A stretch of DNA of 64,000 bases from Linum tenue (GCA_946122785.1 CAMGYJ010000006.1:70743676-70807675), one strand, 5' to 3'. Counted from the first letter of the stretch, positions 42,365-54,817 are shown. The notes: a model not told the origin generated them from the sequence alone. A program made the numbers and translations.

Positions 42365-44870
42365 CTAGTTTTTTACCCGCCCGTTGGGCAGTGTATTTTG
42401 TTTGGTTATTTTATAATTCGTTATAGTATTCTAATTGTTATTATTATTTATGTTTGGTAAGATAATATATATGGAATTGATCCACTTACCTTATTTCAAG
42501 TATTGTTTCATATTTTTATGCCTTTTGTTTATTTATGAACATTTTAATTTTATTAACTGAGCTCTTTGTAGATTGTTCTTTATTTATTTAGAATTTTTTT
42601 TATCGAACTCGCCCTTTAAGATTATAAACTTAAGAGTTATTCATTCTTTAGCACACAATTGTGATAAAGAAGTTAAAAATTTTACAGCAACAAAAGAAGA
42701 AGTTAGAATAAGAAAATATGCTTCAATTAATAAAAAAAATAAGCGAAGAGCTTTTTATTTTCTCTCTCTTCTCATATGTTGGTATACGATAATAGAGAAT
42801 ATTCCGATCTAAATCCCATGAATATCGTGTATTATCACTTACACATACAACTTTGGAATAATGAGGAAACTCATTAGCATCCACGTCCATCAATCTTCCA
42901 TGTACTCGTTTAATTACCTTAAAATGTTCTAAAAAACCAACCACAAACAAAACTATCAGCTGTCACAAACTTATTAAAGCAATATTTTTCCGCAAATTAA
43001 ACTACATATATTTAAATACTATTTATATTTTGTAGAGAGCTACATATCTCATGCAGAAAAGAATTGTGATTTTACCTAATAACAACATAGAAAAATAATG
43101 AAAGGAGTAGTTTTCAATGCAACTCAAATCATTTTATCATGCAGATTCCTCATTTGTGAACTGAATATATGCATCAATTCAAATAGTAGTTTGTAAGAAA
43201 ACAATCATGTCAAAATCAAGCTTTAGTTAGGGATTCAATGCGGAAAAATTCACCTTAATGAAACAAACAAATGTCACCGCAAACATGTAGAAATTAAAAA
43301 AACATCAAAATAGACAACCGAGAAACCACCATTATCATTTTATTTCTTCTTCGCGACCTTTATAAAACCCCAATTATGTTCCCTTCTACTTATAACCTCT
43401 TTGCTACCTACTAATTACTAAACAGATCATCATTGTATTGCTAGCTAGTAGCATGTCAATCATGAACATAAAATATAATAAACAACCATCACAACTCTTC
43501 TTTCTATTTCAACATTCAAGAAATCGAATTGCAATAGCCATTCAAGAAAAACGATCAATTATTCAATCAAATGAGGTATGCCCTAAGTCCAACCAATGAA
43601 CCCTTCTAATTATATTTTATACATTTAAATAAAAGTATATGACAACCCTTCTCCTTGAAAAACAAAGAAGAAATACATTCACTCATCGAGAGTGGGAAAA
43701 TTTACCATCCAGCAGTTATAATTTGGAAGAAATTAAGAAAAGAATGGAAGAAGAGTATAACTCGGCCAGTCAACCGCAAACAATAACGTATCGCTGAGAA
43801 AGTGAGACCAGTTGCCAGCTTCAGATCAAGAGGAAGAGGGAGCAGTCGACAACCCTCGGCTTGGTTCACCTCATCTTCACAATGATCAGATGAACTTTTT
43901 TCGTTAACAGGCAAAAATATGTTACAACTGCTCAAAATTTTGTCATCTAATCTTTGCCTCGTGTAACTCCTGCCTCCTATTCTCATACAAAGAAAAAAAT
44001 CATGTGCATTACCATTTCCTTCTCTATAAATTATGAGAATACAAATATTAGAGATCTAAAAAAAATAGCAACTAATAAGAGGGTTTTGTTTATTTTTATG
44101 GTGGTTGACATACTTTCTTGATTTATTATTTTCAAAGTTGGATTTTATTTCTAGTGAGACAATTAAAATGGGAAATGGGACAGAAACAAATTAAAAGTTT
44201 GCATTAATAATTTATATGTTTTTATTTAATCAAAATAAATAAGAAGTTTTTTAAACAAATACAATTATTGCTCTGTCAAGTTTATATTCAAACATTTTGC
44301 TATAAAATTTATACTTGTTTTATTTGATAGGTATGTACATTAGAAAGAAGTGAGTGTTTGATAGCAAAAAAACATATAGTCATATCGATCATTTCTCAAA
44401 GTCGATTGATTATCAAACGCTTGTTTTCTCTTAGACCATCGTTTATATTTTTGTTTAATTGAAAATATTATTATTTATGTGTGTGTTTTTTTCTTCATCA
44501 AAATGTAACTTATTATAAAATTGTAGTAAAAATGAGTAGAAAATTTACTTAATCAGATTTAATCAGCTTGGGTTAAACAAATACGATATATCACTCTCTG
44601 TTTCCATCTTTATAGTTTGTTTAATTGAAAAAAAAAAGATGAATACTTATGTATGTGTTTGGTTGTTTAAATATTCCCTAAAAAATTAACTTATTTTAAT
44701 TTTAGTAAAAATGAGTAGAATTATTAAAAGAAGAGAGAGATAGCTTCATAAATAGATCAATAAATAGTTTTTTGTTTGTAAAAAAATTGTCCACCTTGGC
44801 AACTTGTGCATTCACCAAGTGCTTATGTGGCAAAAAGTTATTTTTGAATAGCCATAATATTTAGTATAGA
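42365..44870 (-). mobile_element. Non-autonomous Helitron, 2.5 kb, minus strand
   Basis: Read on the minus strand it begins TCTATACTAAATATTA at 44870, a classic plant Helitron 5' end. It finishes with a short GC hairpin (GCCC at 42379-42382 pairing with GGGC at 42386-42389), a T/A run and terminal CTAG (42365-42368). The flanking host bases on that strand are A (opposite 44871) and T (opposite 42364), so insertion was between A and T without duplication. The interior is AT-rich. The longest frame (43702-43986, minus) resembles nothing I know and is probably not a gene. No Rep or helicase remnant. Confidence 0.87.
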
Positions 44871-45272
44871 TTTACAAACTGCAGAAAAGCCTCTCGCAAT
44901 TTCATTGCCACAGTGAATCCTTACAAGCCAAGGAAAAAAGAAAACTCATTTCCAAGCTACAGAAATGCGAAATGCCAGTCATCTAAGACTGATTGAAGCT
45001 TCCGTCTTTGATCTCACTAAACAATCAACCAGTATCAAACAGAGGTATGTCAAGCTGAATCCAGACTGAGTAGTGTCTGTTCCGGCAGAACGTAACTAGT
45101 TGTCCGAGCAACTTGTCACTGACGTGTGAGACCGTGGTGGTGACTGACTAATGACTATAGTCTATATATATACCCACAAACCAAAAACCAAAACCAATTT
45201 GGTGGCAGTAGCATGCTAACAGACCGGTGGTCACATCTCAACGCGATGATTCCAACACTTTATAACACAGGC
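44871..45272. other. Downstream flank of the GID8-like gene
   Basis: This should contain the 3' UTR of the minus-strand gene ending at 45273. No separate feature was seen. The Helitron lies directly beyond it. Confidence 0.4.
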
Positions 45273-46832
45273 TTAGCCGTTGAGGAAGTCCTTTAAAGCA
45301 AATGGTGGATGCCCATCCTACAAAGTGGAGGTTTGACATGAGCCATAATGACATTGCAAGTTTGTGCTATAGTAGAAAAAAAGAGACTAGAGAGGGAAGG
45401 ATGAGTCCTAAACTTTACCTTGGCGTGATCTTGATTCAGCAGTTGCCTGACCACTGTTGTCTGTTGTATCAACCTCTCCATTGCAGTGTGGCTTGGAAGC
45501 TTTGCATGTGCTGAATTATTTATTCACCATACATGAATTAAGCAACTAAGATAAATATGTTGATATGGAAAAGCAAATAGATGAAGCGAGCTAACAGAAC
45601 AAACCAAGAATAGCTCGGTTCAAACTGTCGACAACTTGCTGACGGTGCTCCAAGCTGAGAAGATGAAACATTGGAGACTTCTCTGGCTCCTCATACGCAA
45701 GTAGCGCCATGAAGTCCTGCCACATAACAAGAGCAATTTATACTTGGTACCAAAATTGAAAAACTTAATCGTGATTCTTCAGATGGGAAAGAGGAACGTA
45801 CTTCAAGCTTTTCAACGTACTTCTGCACCTTCCCAAATGGAGTCAGCTTGGTCTGAGCAAATTCCAGGGCTTCATTGCTTTACAAATACAAGTAACTATA
45901 CATTTTAGGTACTAACTTCTGATTTAGGGGACATTGGATTTCCATATAGTACTACTCACTCACCACTTCTTTGAGCGGACAAGCTCGACGAAATGAAGGC
46001 TCAAGAGGTCAAAATGCAAGTCCTTGTTGCTCTCTAGTAGATCGGGTGCCAGCTGTTCAGTCAGTTCAATCGCCTTGAGTGCATTTCCCTCTAGTGCACA
46101 CTGGAAAATTTCTGCAAATTTTGACAACATCTCGAATGATTGATCATGAAAACTACTCATAATAGATTCCACATCTGCATATCACTATGCAGATAGCACA
46201 ATAAGGAAGGAAGATGATAGCTATGAATGCATACGGTGGAAATGTACACCTTGTATCCATTTCACAACCACATATGAAACTACTGACCGGTCATATAAGC
46301 AGCAACCTAAGTATCTAACCATGGAAAAGGAATCTAAAGTAAACTATTGCAAAATCAACTATTGCCACATACTTTTCCGTTTCTCTATGTCTTCAAGATA
46401 ATCGGCGGGTTGATTCATCCCCGTGCCAGCAGCAAATGACTCCACCGTTTCTCTGTAGCAATTGTGGACCAAATACGAAAGAACAATACTGTGGACATCA
46501 CTGTCATTGATTGTCTGTTAAAAAAAACCGAGAAGCATAAGGACATTAACCCGACATTCAATGGAAGCCCTCAGAGTCGAGAAACACCCAGCACCATTTC
46601 AAAACAAGAAATCCAAAGGCCAAAGGAACATGGTTGAAAGGAATAATCTCAATGCCCCAAAATCAGAGCTCGGGAAAGAAACCCCAATGGCATTCGAGAC
46701 CAAAGCTAGCAACTTTTGGGCTCAAAATCACATTCCATAGACAAAGGTTGCCCCGAATTCATTCTGCACTCCATATACAAACGCAACATCCAAAAAAACA
46801 CAGAAACCCCATTATACAATCCAAATAGGATT

Positions 46833-46872
<40 letters not shown>

Positions 46873-46910
46873 CTCACAACGTTGTCGTAGTTAGGAGGAT
46901 CAACGTCCAT
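45273..46910 (-). CDS. GID8-like LisH/CTLH protein (CTLH E3 ligase complex subunit)
   Basis: Seven exons on the minus strand: 46910-46878, 46514-46373, 46111-45964, 45877-45802, 45716-45605, 45510-45419 and 45317-45273. All have GT-AG borders and total 648 bp (215 residues). Exon 1 encodes MDVDPPNYDNV. Exon 2 holds the LisH dimerisation motif (SIVLSYLVHNCYRETVESFA). Exons 3-4 hold the CTLH domain (CALEGNALKAIELTEQLAP and EALEFAQTKLTPFGKVQ), and the CRA region follows (MALLAYEEPEKSP, HRQQVVDSLNRAIL). This is the conserved scaffold subunit Gid8/TWA1 of the GID/CTLH ubiquitin ligase. An in-frame ATG exists at 47006, but the protein family begins near MDVDPPNYDNV, so 46910 was chosen. A GA repeat lies in intron 1. 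Confidence 0.95.
46838..46870. repeat. (GA)n microsatellite in intron 1 of the GID8-like gene
   Basis: An uninterrupted GA/AG dinucleotide run of about 33 bp immediately downstream of the exon 1 donor site (which is read on the other strand). It is likely polymorphic. Confidence 0.9.
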
Positions 46911-47374
46911 GGCTGAGGGAGATGAAGAGGAGCTCGGCGAACCCAGGTTGACAAATTTGTCAAAACCCAGAAACAAAAATGGAAAGAAATCGAGAACAAT
47001 GGACAATTTCGGTGTCTGGGGGTGAATTTTTCTAAGAGATGAGCTAAGCGATGAATGAATGGCGTGTCTGCGGAAGCGAGACAGGGCGAGGAGTTAGGTG
47101 CGAGGGTGGACTCCGTCGCTATAAGTTAGGTATTAGAGATTTGGGTCGTCAGGGGAACTGCTCGATTCTTCCGAAATCTCCTATAGAGAGACTGCTGCTT
47201 TGCTAATTGCTAGCTACTGATATCTCCACTGCGCTCCTGGACTGTAGTGATTACACACTACTGCTGACTTGCTCTACTTCTTCCCGTCTCCTCCCTCTTC
47301 TTCCGCCGCTCCCGCCGTGACCGTGACGGACGCAACCTCTGCTACTCCCTCAGACCCTCACGCCGTCACGCGCC
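46911..47374. other. GID8-like gene leader and promoter region
   Basis: 5' flank of the minus-strand GID8-like gene, CT-rich toward the right. No other gene was seen. It is cut from its former right-hand neighbour sequence by the MULE inserted at 47384. Confidence 0.4.
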
Positions 47375-47383
47375 CCTTTTCTG

Positions 47384-49307
47384 GGGTTAAGATCAGGTGA
47401 CTAAGGGGTACCCTTAGTCACTTGGCTAAGTTAATCTCAGCCTTCCATGCTCATTAAAATCCTAAGGCTATAATTAATTTATTTTAAGGAAGGACAACAT
47501 GGTAATTATACATTTTAATTTTGTAAATAAAAAAAAAAGAAAAGATACCTTCCCTCACCTGTTTGTCGCACGCGGAGATGAATTCACAGAGACGGCGGCG
47601 GCCATGGACGACGGCGGCGAAGGACGACGGTGGCCAGGGACGACGACGGCGAAGGAAGACGGCGGGTCGATGGCGTTCTGTGTTCGGGGGAGAGAGAGGG
47701 AGGCGGAGGTAGAGGAGAAGAGAGAGAGGCGAATCGACCGTAGAGGAGAGAGAGCGGCGGCGGTAGAGGAGAAGAGAGAGAGACGGCGGTGGCGGCGAGG
47801 AACAACGACGACGGCGAGGAACGACGGCGGCGGCGAGGAACAAGGACGAGAGGGACGACGACCGTGGAGGAGAGAGAGGCAGCGGCGGTTGAGGAGGAGA
47901 GAGACACCGACATCGCCAATTTGTTGGTGGCGGCGACGATTTCGTAATTTCATCATTCCAGTTTGTATACTTTATGTTATGATTTGTACTGTTTGTATGT
48001 TTTGTATTGTTTTGTACGTTTAGTATGCTTTGTACTGTTTGTCGGGTTTTTTGTAATGTTTGTACGCTTTGTTATTTTGTAATGTTTGTTGGTTTCTTTT
48101 GTATTGTTTGTAATCTTTGTATGACTATTTTGTATATATTGTAATTTGTAATTTTTGTTGCTCTAGTTTGTATACTTTTATGTTAAGATTTGTATACTTT
48201 GTATTCATTTGTTTGTAATACAAGTTTATCAATCTGTATTGTTAGTAGTGATATTTTGTACGTTTAGTATGCTTTGTACTGTTTCTTTTGTAATGTTTGT
48301 AATGTTTGTTGGTTTCTTTTGTATTGTTTGTAATGTTTGTTATTTTTGTCCACATGTTTGTCATTTTTGTCAACCATGTTTGTAATGTTTTTTGCATCAC
48401 AAATCAATACATATAAAGTATACAAATTATTAGTACTTACAATACAAAGCGAAACATACTAAGAATACAAGCAAAACATACTAAGAATACAAACTATCAA
48501 AGAAAAACATACTAAGAATACAAACTGTCAAAGAAAAACATACTAAGAGTACAAACTGTCAAAGAAAAACATACTAAGAGTACAAACTAATGTTACAAAC
48601 TATACAAACCATACTGACATTTTGTACAAAAATACTAACAATACAAACTAACGTTATAAAACATACAAACTATACAAATCATACAAACTAATGTTACAAA
48701 ACATACAAACTATACAAACTATCGTCTCTCTCTCTCTCCTCTGTTTTCCCGACAACGGGCAGATCTACTTTCTCTCTCTACCCACTACCTCCGTCGTAGT
48801 CGTCTTGCCCTCTCTCCATCGTCGCCGGAGTCGTCGTTGAGATCTCCTCGCCGTCGCCCCCCTCTCTTCCACCGTCGTTGTCCTTCTCTCCCCGCTGCTT
48901 CTCTCTCTCTCTCTCTCTCTCTCCTACGGCCTGCAATGGCAACGCAGAAGAGGATGGATGGAGGAAAAATCGCGATCTCCTCCACCGTCGTCGGCGCCGT
49001 CGCGATTTCCTCCAGCGTAGCGCCGTCGTCTTTCTCTTTCTCTCTCTCCTCCTCCGCCATGGCTTCTCTCTCTCTCTGGACATTGCAAAAACGGGAAAGA
49101 GAAGAGACGTGCAGATGGAAAAAAGGAATTCAATAATAATAAATAAAACAAAACCAAAAAATAGAAAATAATTTAATAATAATGCCAAAACTGCCCTTCT
49201 CATTTAATAATAACTAATATATTTATCTGGACCATCAGATCAATCCAAAGGCTGAGGGGGCTTAGTCAAGTGACTAAGGACCCCCCTTAGTCACCGGATC
49301 CGGACCC
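47384..49307. mobile_element. Mutator-like element (MULE), 1.9 kb, no transposase
   Basis: Terminal inverted repeats share GGTGACTAAGGGG near both ends and start GGGTT / end ACCC. A perfect 9-bp duplication CCTTTTCTG (47375-47383 and 49308-49316) is the Mutator hallmark. The interior is roughly mirror-symmetric. The left third is purine-rich GGCGACGACGG sequence, the centre has TTTGTAnnGTTTG words that switch to the complementary ATACAAACT words, and the right third is the pyrimidine complement. Long frames of Arg/Glu or Ser/Pro type through it are low-complexity artefacts. Confidence 0.87.
47990..48720. repeat. TTTGTA-type repeat cluster with inverted arms
   Basis: About 47980-48390 is filled with TTTGTATTGTTTGTA-like words. 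About 48410-48720 has the complementary ATACAAACT and AAAAACATACTAAGA words, including a near-perfect unit of about 35 bp repeated at 48480-48590. A long hairpin could form around 48400. Confidence 0.75.
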
Positions 49308-49316
49308 CCTTTTCTG

Positions 49317-49829
49317 TCATTTACTCATTTCCTCGCGTGTCGTTCACTTGTACTTGGGCTCTTAGCCCAAAAAGTATGATCCACCAAAGCCATGCTTTCC
49401 ATTCTCACAGAGGTCCGCCAATCCGTCCTTACAAAGCCCATAATCGTTCGATTAAGCGAATTACTAGGATCAAACTGCTTCCCATTTGCCTTCAAAATCA
49501 TACGAAACCTACTGGAAGTCTCCATTGATGATTGATGATGATGACTCCCGGTTCCAGTTTTGAACGGGCAGCTCGCTGCAAAACAAACGTGGAGCTTCGT
49601 CCAACATGTAAAAGTTTTCCCAGAGTAGTTGAATTAGCACAAAGTGACACCTTTTCATTAAAGAAAGGGAGACCAAGAAGAACCATCTGTCCTCCCATAA
49701 TTAGCCACTTTTAGCTCGGTCATCAGTCTATTACCCAAGTTTCTCGCATCCAATCCAGAAAAGGGAACAGAACCCACTACCCAAAAGGCCAGAAAGATCG
49801 AAACTTTCCCCTTTCCCAGCTCCATAGAC
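49317..49829. other. Upstream region of the cysteine protease gene
   Basis: Promoter and leader of the XBCP3-like gene lie at its right side. No other gene was supported. Confidence 0.4.
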
Positions 49830-51470
49830 ATGAATCCCCTTTCTGGGTTCCTTCTTCCCCTGCTCATTTTCTCCTCCCACCTCCTCCCTTCTTCTTCTTC
49901 TTCGGAAATTTCTTTTCTCTTCGAGGCCTGGTGCAGGGAGCACGGCAAGTCGTATCACTCCGAAGAAGAGAAGTCGTACAGGAGACAAGTGTTCTCCGAT
50001 AACTATGAATTCGTCAAGAAGCATAACGAGATTGGGAATAATGGTACTACCCTTTACTCCCTTGATCTCAATGCCTTCGCCGATCTCACCCACGAGGAGT
50101 TCAAAACCTCCCGATTGGGCCTCTCTGCTTCCTCTGCCTTCGATCGGGTGAACCGCCGGAAAGTCAGCCGGCTCGTCGGCGATGTTCCGTCGGCGGTGGA
50201 TTGGAGGCAGCAAGGCGCTGTCACCAATGTTAAGGATCAAGGCAGCTGCGGTGAGTCCCTGTTGACAAATAATTGGGGTTTTAGCTTCTCTAATATTTCC
50301 CCCCTTTTTTGGTTAGTAGTTTGGTACTTGGTAGTAGGATTTGATCGACTGCTTGAATTATTCTTGTTCTTGCCATTACCAGACATCAGCAGGTTTGACG
50401 AAATTTTGAAATTTCCTCTTTAAGCATCATTTAAACTGAAAAGCTCTGTTTTTGTTTCTAGGTGCTTGTTGGTCCTTCTCGGCCACAGGAGCCATGGAAG
50501 GCATTAACAAGATAGTAACGGGATCACTCACAAGCCTCTCCGAGCAAGAGCTAATCGACTGCGACAAATCCTACAACAGCGGATGCGAGGGCGGCCTGAT
50601 GGACTATGCATTCCAATTCGTGATCAACAACAAGGGAATCGACACCGAAGAAGACTACCCATACCTTGCCAAAGACAGAACCTGCAACAAGCAGAAGCTG
50701 AACCGGCGGTTTGTGACGATCGACGACTACATCGACGTCAGGCCAGGCGACGAGCTAGCTCTGAAGAGTGCTGTTGCGAAACAGCCGGTCAGCGTTGGTG
50801 TCTGTGGCAGCGACCGAGCGTTCCAGCTCTACTCCAAGGGGATCTTCACTGGCCCGTGTTCGACTTCTCTGGATCATGCTATACTCATTGTAGGGTATGG
50901 TTCGGAGAATGGGGTGGACTATTGGATAGCCAAGAACTCGTGGGGGACGCAATGGGGAATGAAAGGGTACATCTACATGGCGCGAAACACCGGGGATTCG
51001 CGAGGGGTGTGTGGGATCAACATGCTGGCTTCTTATCCTGTGAAGAACGGACCGAACCCACCTGCACCGCCATCCCCAGGACCTACGAAATGTGACATCT
51101 TTACGAGCTGCGGAGCAGGGGAGACTTGCTGCTGCTCGTTCCGGTTTCTGGGGATATGTTTCCGGTGGAAGTGCTGCGAGTTGAATTCAGCTGTCTGTTG
51201 TAAGGACAAGGTTCACTGTTGCCCTCAGGACTATCCAGTGTGTGACACTACTAAAAACCTATGCCTTAAGGTGAGTAACACTAATAGACATCGAAACGGA
51301 GAAAGGAACTGTGTTTATTACTTTCTATAAGCAGATGTTTAGACTCTGATCCTTTTACCTTTCTGTGGGTGCAGACGATGAGGAATGGCACGATAATGCA
51401 GGTTGTTGATGCGAGAAGGTCGTCCAAGGTTGGGAGTTGGAGCAGCTTGGTTGCAGATTGGATTATGTAG
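49830..51470 (+). CDS. XBCP3-like papain-family cysteine protease with granulin domain
   Basis: Three exons: 49830-50250, 50462-51270 and 51375-51470, GT-AG borders, 1326 bp (441 residues). The order is a hydrophobic signal peptide, an inhibitor I29 prodomain (LFEAWCREHGKSY, LNAFADLTHEEF) and a mature C1A protease starting near VPSAVDWRQQGAV. A proline-rich linker (NPPAPPSPGP) and a C-terminal granulin domain with paired cysteines (ETCCCS, CCELNSAVCC, HCCPQDYPVC) follow. The oxyanion glutamine is in KDQGSCG, nucleophile C143 in ACWSFS, H279 in LDHAI and N299 in KNSWG. Plant granulin proteases act in the vacuole, ER bodies or apoplast in senescence and defence. The lack of a long prodomain extension and the C-terminal tail after the granulin fit XBCP3 better than RD21. 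Confidence 0.95.
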
Positions 51471-52862
51471 AGTAGGTTCTGCCTTCTGAGAGTGGTTTTT
51501 TTCTCTATCGAGTTGCTGTTTTAGGGTTGTAGAAGTAGTAGTTAAGACACTGGAATCCCACTTTCTCATTGTAGTGAGAGTACCTACATACTTTCAGGCG
51601 AGTATCCTCTTGTAATTGGCAGCTGAGCTCATCATTGTTCTGTAAAAAATCGAGTTCAGATGAACTCGAATCCTTTACGGTAAATGAGACTGATACGAAA
51701 CCTTTAGACTCCATTGAAATGGTGATTTGTTTAAATGAGTAGATTGTTGAGAATACAAATAACAGAATTTGAAACGAAGAGGGAGCAGACTTTGTTTAAC
51801 TGGCTTGTTTACGTGGGCAAAGTGGATCACGTAATGGCTGATGAATGGATTGCCATGCTGAAATCAAGACTACTGCCACCTCAGGAATCTAATAGAAGAA
51901 TGGAAGAAGTGCACCAGTGATGACATTGACATGGTGTTGGATAGTACACAGAGCAGATGCAATCAACTCTCGGCAGAACAGTAACATTGCAGATGTTTGG
52001 TGAGGAGCTAAATGGTAGAAGGGTAGATTGCCACAACAATGGGATGAGCTAATGCTGTAATATGAGGAATACCAAGTTGAGGCTAGGATGTCTTTCATGA
52101 CTTGTCTATGTCTTCTTCTTGGGCGTTTTGATGGCAAGAGATCTGAAAGCTCAATGCAAGAACAATGGGTAAAGATATCAGATTCGTGATCGTGAAGATT
52201 GAAAACAATATTCGGGAGGACATTGCACCATTAGTATCTGCAGTTTGGTTAGCTGATTGCAAGCTGGTGTGTGTGCATACAAAGTGATCAGGTAATGGCC
52301 GAGAGTTGGACTGAGGATTGAGCTAGAATTTAGCATGTTCGTGATTGATGGAAAGCTCAATATTGATGCTGCTGCACATCATCAGATGGAGGGCAAACCA
52401 AAACCACTGCTGCTGCTTGTTTTATTGGTATGGATAGAGAAGCTTTTAGAGTTGATGTTTTTATTTCTTGCAAACTGTAACTCTGCTGAGAAGCTCGAGT
52501 AACAGAGGTTAGGAGATGAGAACAACACACAGATCATGCGCCATATTCAGATAGAACCAAGCTTCAAAATTTAACCAGAACCCAGTTCATCTTTCTTCAT
52601 CCCCCTCACCAAAATACAAGCAGATTCAAGCCACCAGGAAGCAAGAGCACACAGAGTAGTAATAATGGAGTTTGAAGCTAAGCTTTTTCTTCATTTATGT
52701 GCAAACTTATCCAGTTCTATAAACAGTGTGCAACAATTGCGACATCTATCACACTAAGAACGGCGGCCAAAATTTCACCTTTTGGGTTACACAATTGTTG
52801 CCCCTGTATACCTGCAATTCGAATCCCATATTAGAGCATTTCCTCCTCGAGCAATCTGGATT
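51471..52862. other. Intergenic between protease and LON gene, no gene seen
   Basis: It contains the protease 3' UTR at the left and the 3' UTR of the minus-strand LON gene at the right. A 61-codon open frame at 51735-51920 resembles nothing I recognise and is not called. Confidence 0.4.
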
Positions 52863-53717
52863 TCAGGCCGAAGGAAACACATCTTTTACTGCAGAAGCGG
52901 CGGTCAAGTAATTTAGGGTATTCCTCAAAGTCTCCTTCTCCCGCTTCAACCTCGCCGCCGTGTCTTCCAACTCCAGCAGCGCCTGCTGCTCCCTCGGCGC
53001 CCCTTCAAACGTGCTCCCGACGAAGAACGAGAACGGGGTCGGGAACAAATTCCGCCGCAAGTCCTGCGCCTCCTTCTTCTCCGGCTTCCCGTTGAGCCGA
53101 TTGGACAGCCGAATCACGTCCTTCATGTACGCCTCTACCTCCGAGGCCAGAGCCTCAACGTCCTCCTCGCCGGAGGGGCGGTCCTCCAGCCACCGCACGC
53201 CGGCGACCAGGTACGGCTTCGTGCGGACCACCTTGGCGACGCGGAATCTCTCCTGGCCTTTGCAGATAAGGAAGAACCGGTCGTCGGCGAGGCGCTCGTG
53301 CTTCACGATCTCGCCGACGCAGCCGACCTCCGCCGTGCCGGTGGCGGGGTCGGAGTAGATGACGCCGAATCGGAGGTCGGACTCGAGCAGCGTGTGCATC
53401 ATGATGCGGTAGCGGAACTCGAAGATCTGGAGAGGCAGAATCGCACCGGGGAACAGAACCAGTGGGAGAGGGAAGAGCGGCAGCTCGACGACGTCGTCGG
53501 GTCTCGGCTGGCTCGTGTGACTCTTCTCGGAGGAGGACGAGGAGGAAGAGCATCTCAACGAATTCGCCCTCCCCCGGCGCCGCTGGTTGTTGCAGAAGTG
53601 GAGGAACGGCGGCGAATTGGAAGGGAAATTGGAATTAGGGCACAGGGAAGCGGTAACGGCGGCGGAGTTGAGGTTTAAGCATGGTTGGTGAGTGGAAATG
53701 AGCTGAAGTAGAGCCAT
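52863..53717 (-). CDS. Plastid LON substrate-binding-domain protein
   Basis: This single-exon frame of 284 residues has a serine-rich, acid-poor N-terminus (about 1-70) like a chloroplast transit peptide. A Lon N-terminal (LON substrate-binding) domain follows, starting ELPLFPLPLVLFPGA near residue 79 and including QIFEFRYRIMM and FFLICKGQERFRV. The helical C-terminal part (QQALLELEDTAARLKRE, LRNTLNYLTAASAVKDVF) is highly typical of two Arabidopsis LON-domain proteins without ATPase or protease domains. The role is unknown; substrate recognition or chaperoning is inferred from the fold. An upstream in-frame ATG (53831) exists, but MALLQLIS at 53717 matches the family start better. Confidence 0.93.
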   Translation of the reverse strand: MALLQLISTHQPCLNLNSAAVTASLCPNSNFPSNSPPFLHFCNNQRRRGRANSLRCSSSSSSSEKSHTSQPRPDDVVELPLFPLPLVLFPGAILPLQIFEFRYRIMMHTLLESDLRFGVIYSDPATGTAEVGCVGEIVKHERLADDRFFLICKGQERFRVAKVVRTKPYLVAGVRWLEDRPSGEEDVEALASEVEAYMKDVIRLSNRLNGKPEKKEAQDLRRNLFPTPFSFFVGSTFEGAPREQQALLELEDTAARLKREKETLRNTLNYLTAASAVKDVFPSA

Positions 53718-54817
53718 TTTAGGAAAAGGAATGAAGTGGAGGAATCGGATTCGGCGGCTAATTAGACAGAATGAAGATGGAGAAGCGCCGCCGTTGTTGT
53801 GGCTTCGCCGACGGCGGAGAGATTCTCTCAATCTCTTTTGGCGGTGAGTGGGTTGGTTTTGAGATTTGTGGAGGAGCGGAGAGGAAGATGTGGATAATAT
53901 GAGAGACAGGGACCATGTGGTGGGGTAGCGAATATTTTGGGGTGTGGTTTGTAATTTTCCACGTGGGAGTTGTGATAAATGTTAAATTACGAGCGGTCTA
54001 ACTTGGCAAATTTGCTCCTCGCTATAATAATTGCGAAATTAATCTCAAACAGCGAGCGTTTAAATAGAATTTAATTAAAACTCCCAACGATCGTTAATAA
54101 TTGCGGAGGATGGCCTTGGGCTTTGCAATTGATTCGTCTATGGCTAGGTCCAGCCAAATTTTTGTCAGAGGCCCAGCCCATTATAAAACTTTGGCAGCTC
54201 GCTCGATAATCCACCCTTAGGATTTTTTGAATGGTTCGAGTCTAGGTCACAAGTTACAAATCTAGAGTGGTAGATGTTGTCATCTTCAATTTTTTCTATA
54301 TCAGTACAACAACAAAAAACCTTAGCTATTTTTTTTCTTCTATATCAGTATAAATTTAAACTTATCCTGATATAAAATTGGTGAAAGACGTACTCACCAA
54401 GTATATATTTCACATTTTCACTCATTATATCGATGAAAAGTTGCAAGTTGGTCGAAATTTTTCAACGAAAACTATATCTAACAACCGGCGAGCTCACTGT
54501 GTTGTGGCACGACTAATCCTACTCGCAGATGACAACATATTCTCCCAATATCAAGGCACGTATCTTACCCGTAACATATTGAAAAATCAAAAACACCACT
54601 TATAAAATTTGAACAACATATGTTAGAGCGGTTGGTGTTTGATCCTATACCTATTTGGCCCATGTTTGATCCATTGATTTGTATTAGAGGGTCATACTGA
54701 GGACCTTAATGATCGTGTTTTGGTCCTGTCATACAAAGGATGTACGGTGGTTAGGGTTATAAGAACAAGAGTCGAATTAAGCTGAATAAGATCAGTAATT
54801 GGAACTACCATCTAAAT
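53718..54817. other. Upstream region of the LON gene and intergenic DNA
   Basis: The left part is the LON leader and promoter. From about 54000 it is AT-rich with no gene supported. Confidence 0.4.

Noticed and set aside
43702..43986. 94-codon minus-strand frame as a gene
   Set aside because: It lies inside a non-autonomous Helitron and resembles no known protein; listed only as a place to look for captured sequence.
46911..47006. Upstream in-frame ATG (47006) as the start of the GID8-like protein
   Set aside because: It would add a hydrophobic 32-residue leader unlike the family; MDVDPPNYDNV is the usual N-terminus.
47499..48023. Long open frames of Arg/Glu- or Ser/Pro-rich composition at about 47.5-48.0 kb and 48.8-49.2 kb
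   Set aside because: They lie inside a MULE in low-complexity GGCGACGACGG or CTCTCT repeats and are open in several frames on both strands, as expected from base composition rather than genes.
51735..51920. 61-codon open frame downstream of the cysteine protease
   Set aside because: No recognisable motif, no splice context, and short enough to occur by chance.
53718..53831. Upstream in-frame ATG (53831) as the start of the LON-domain protein
   Set aside because: The family starts MAL-; the extra residues are Arg-rich and probably leader sequence.
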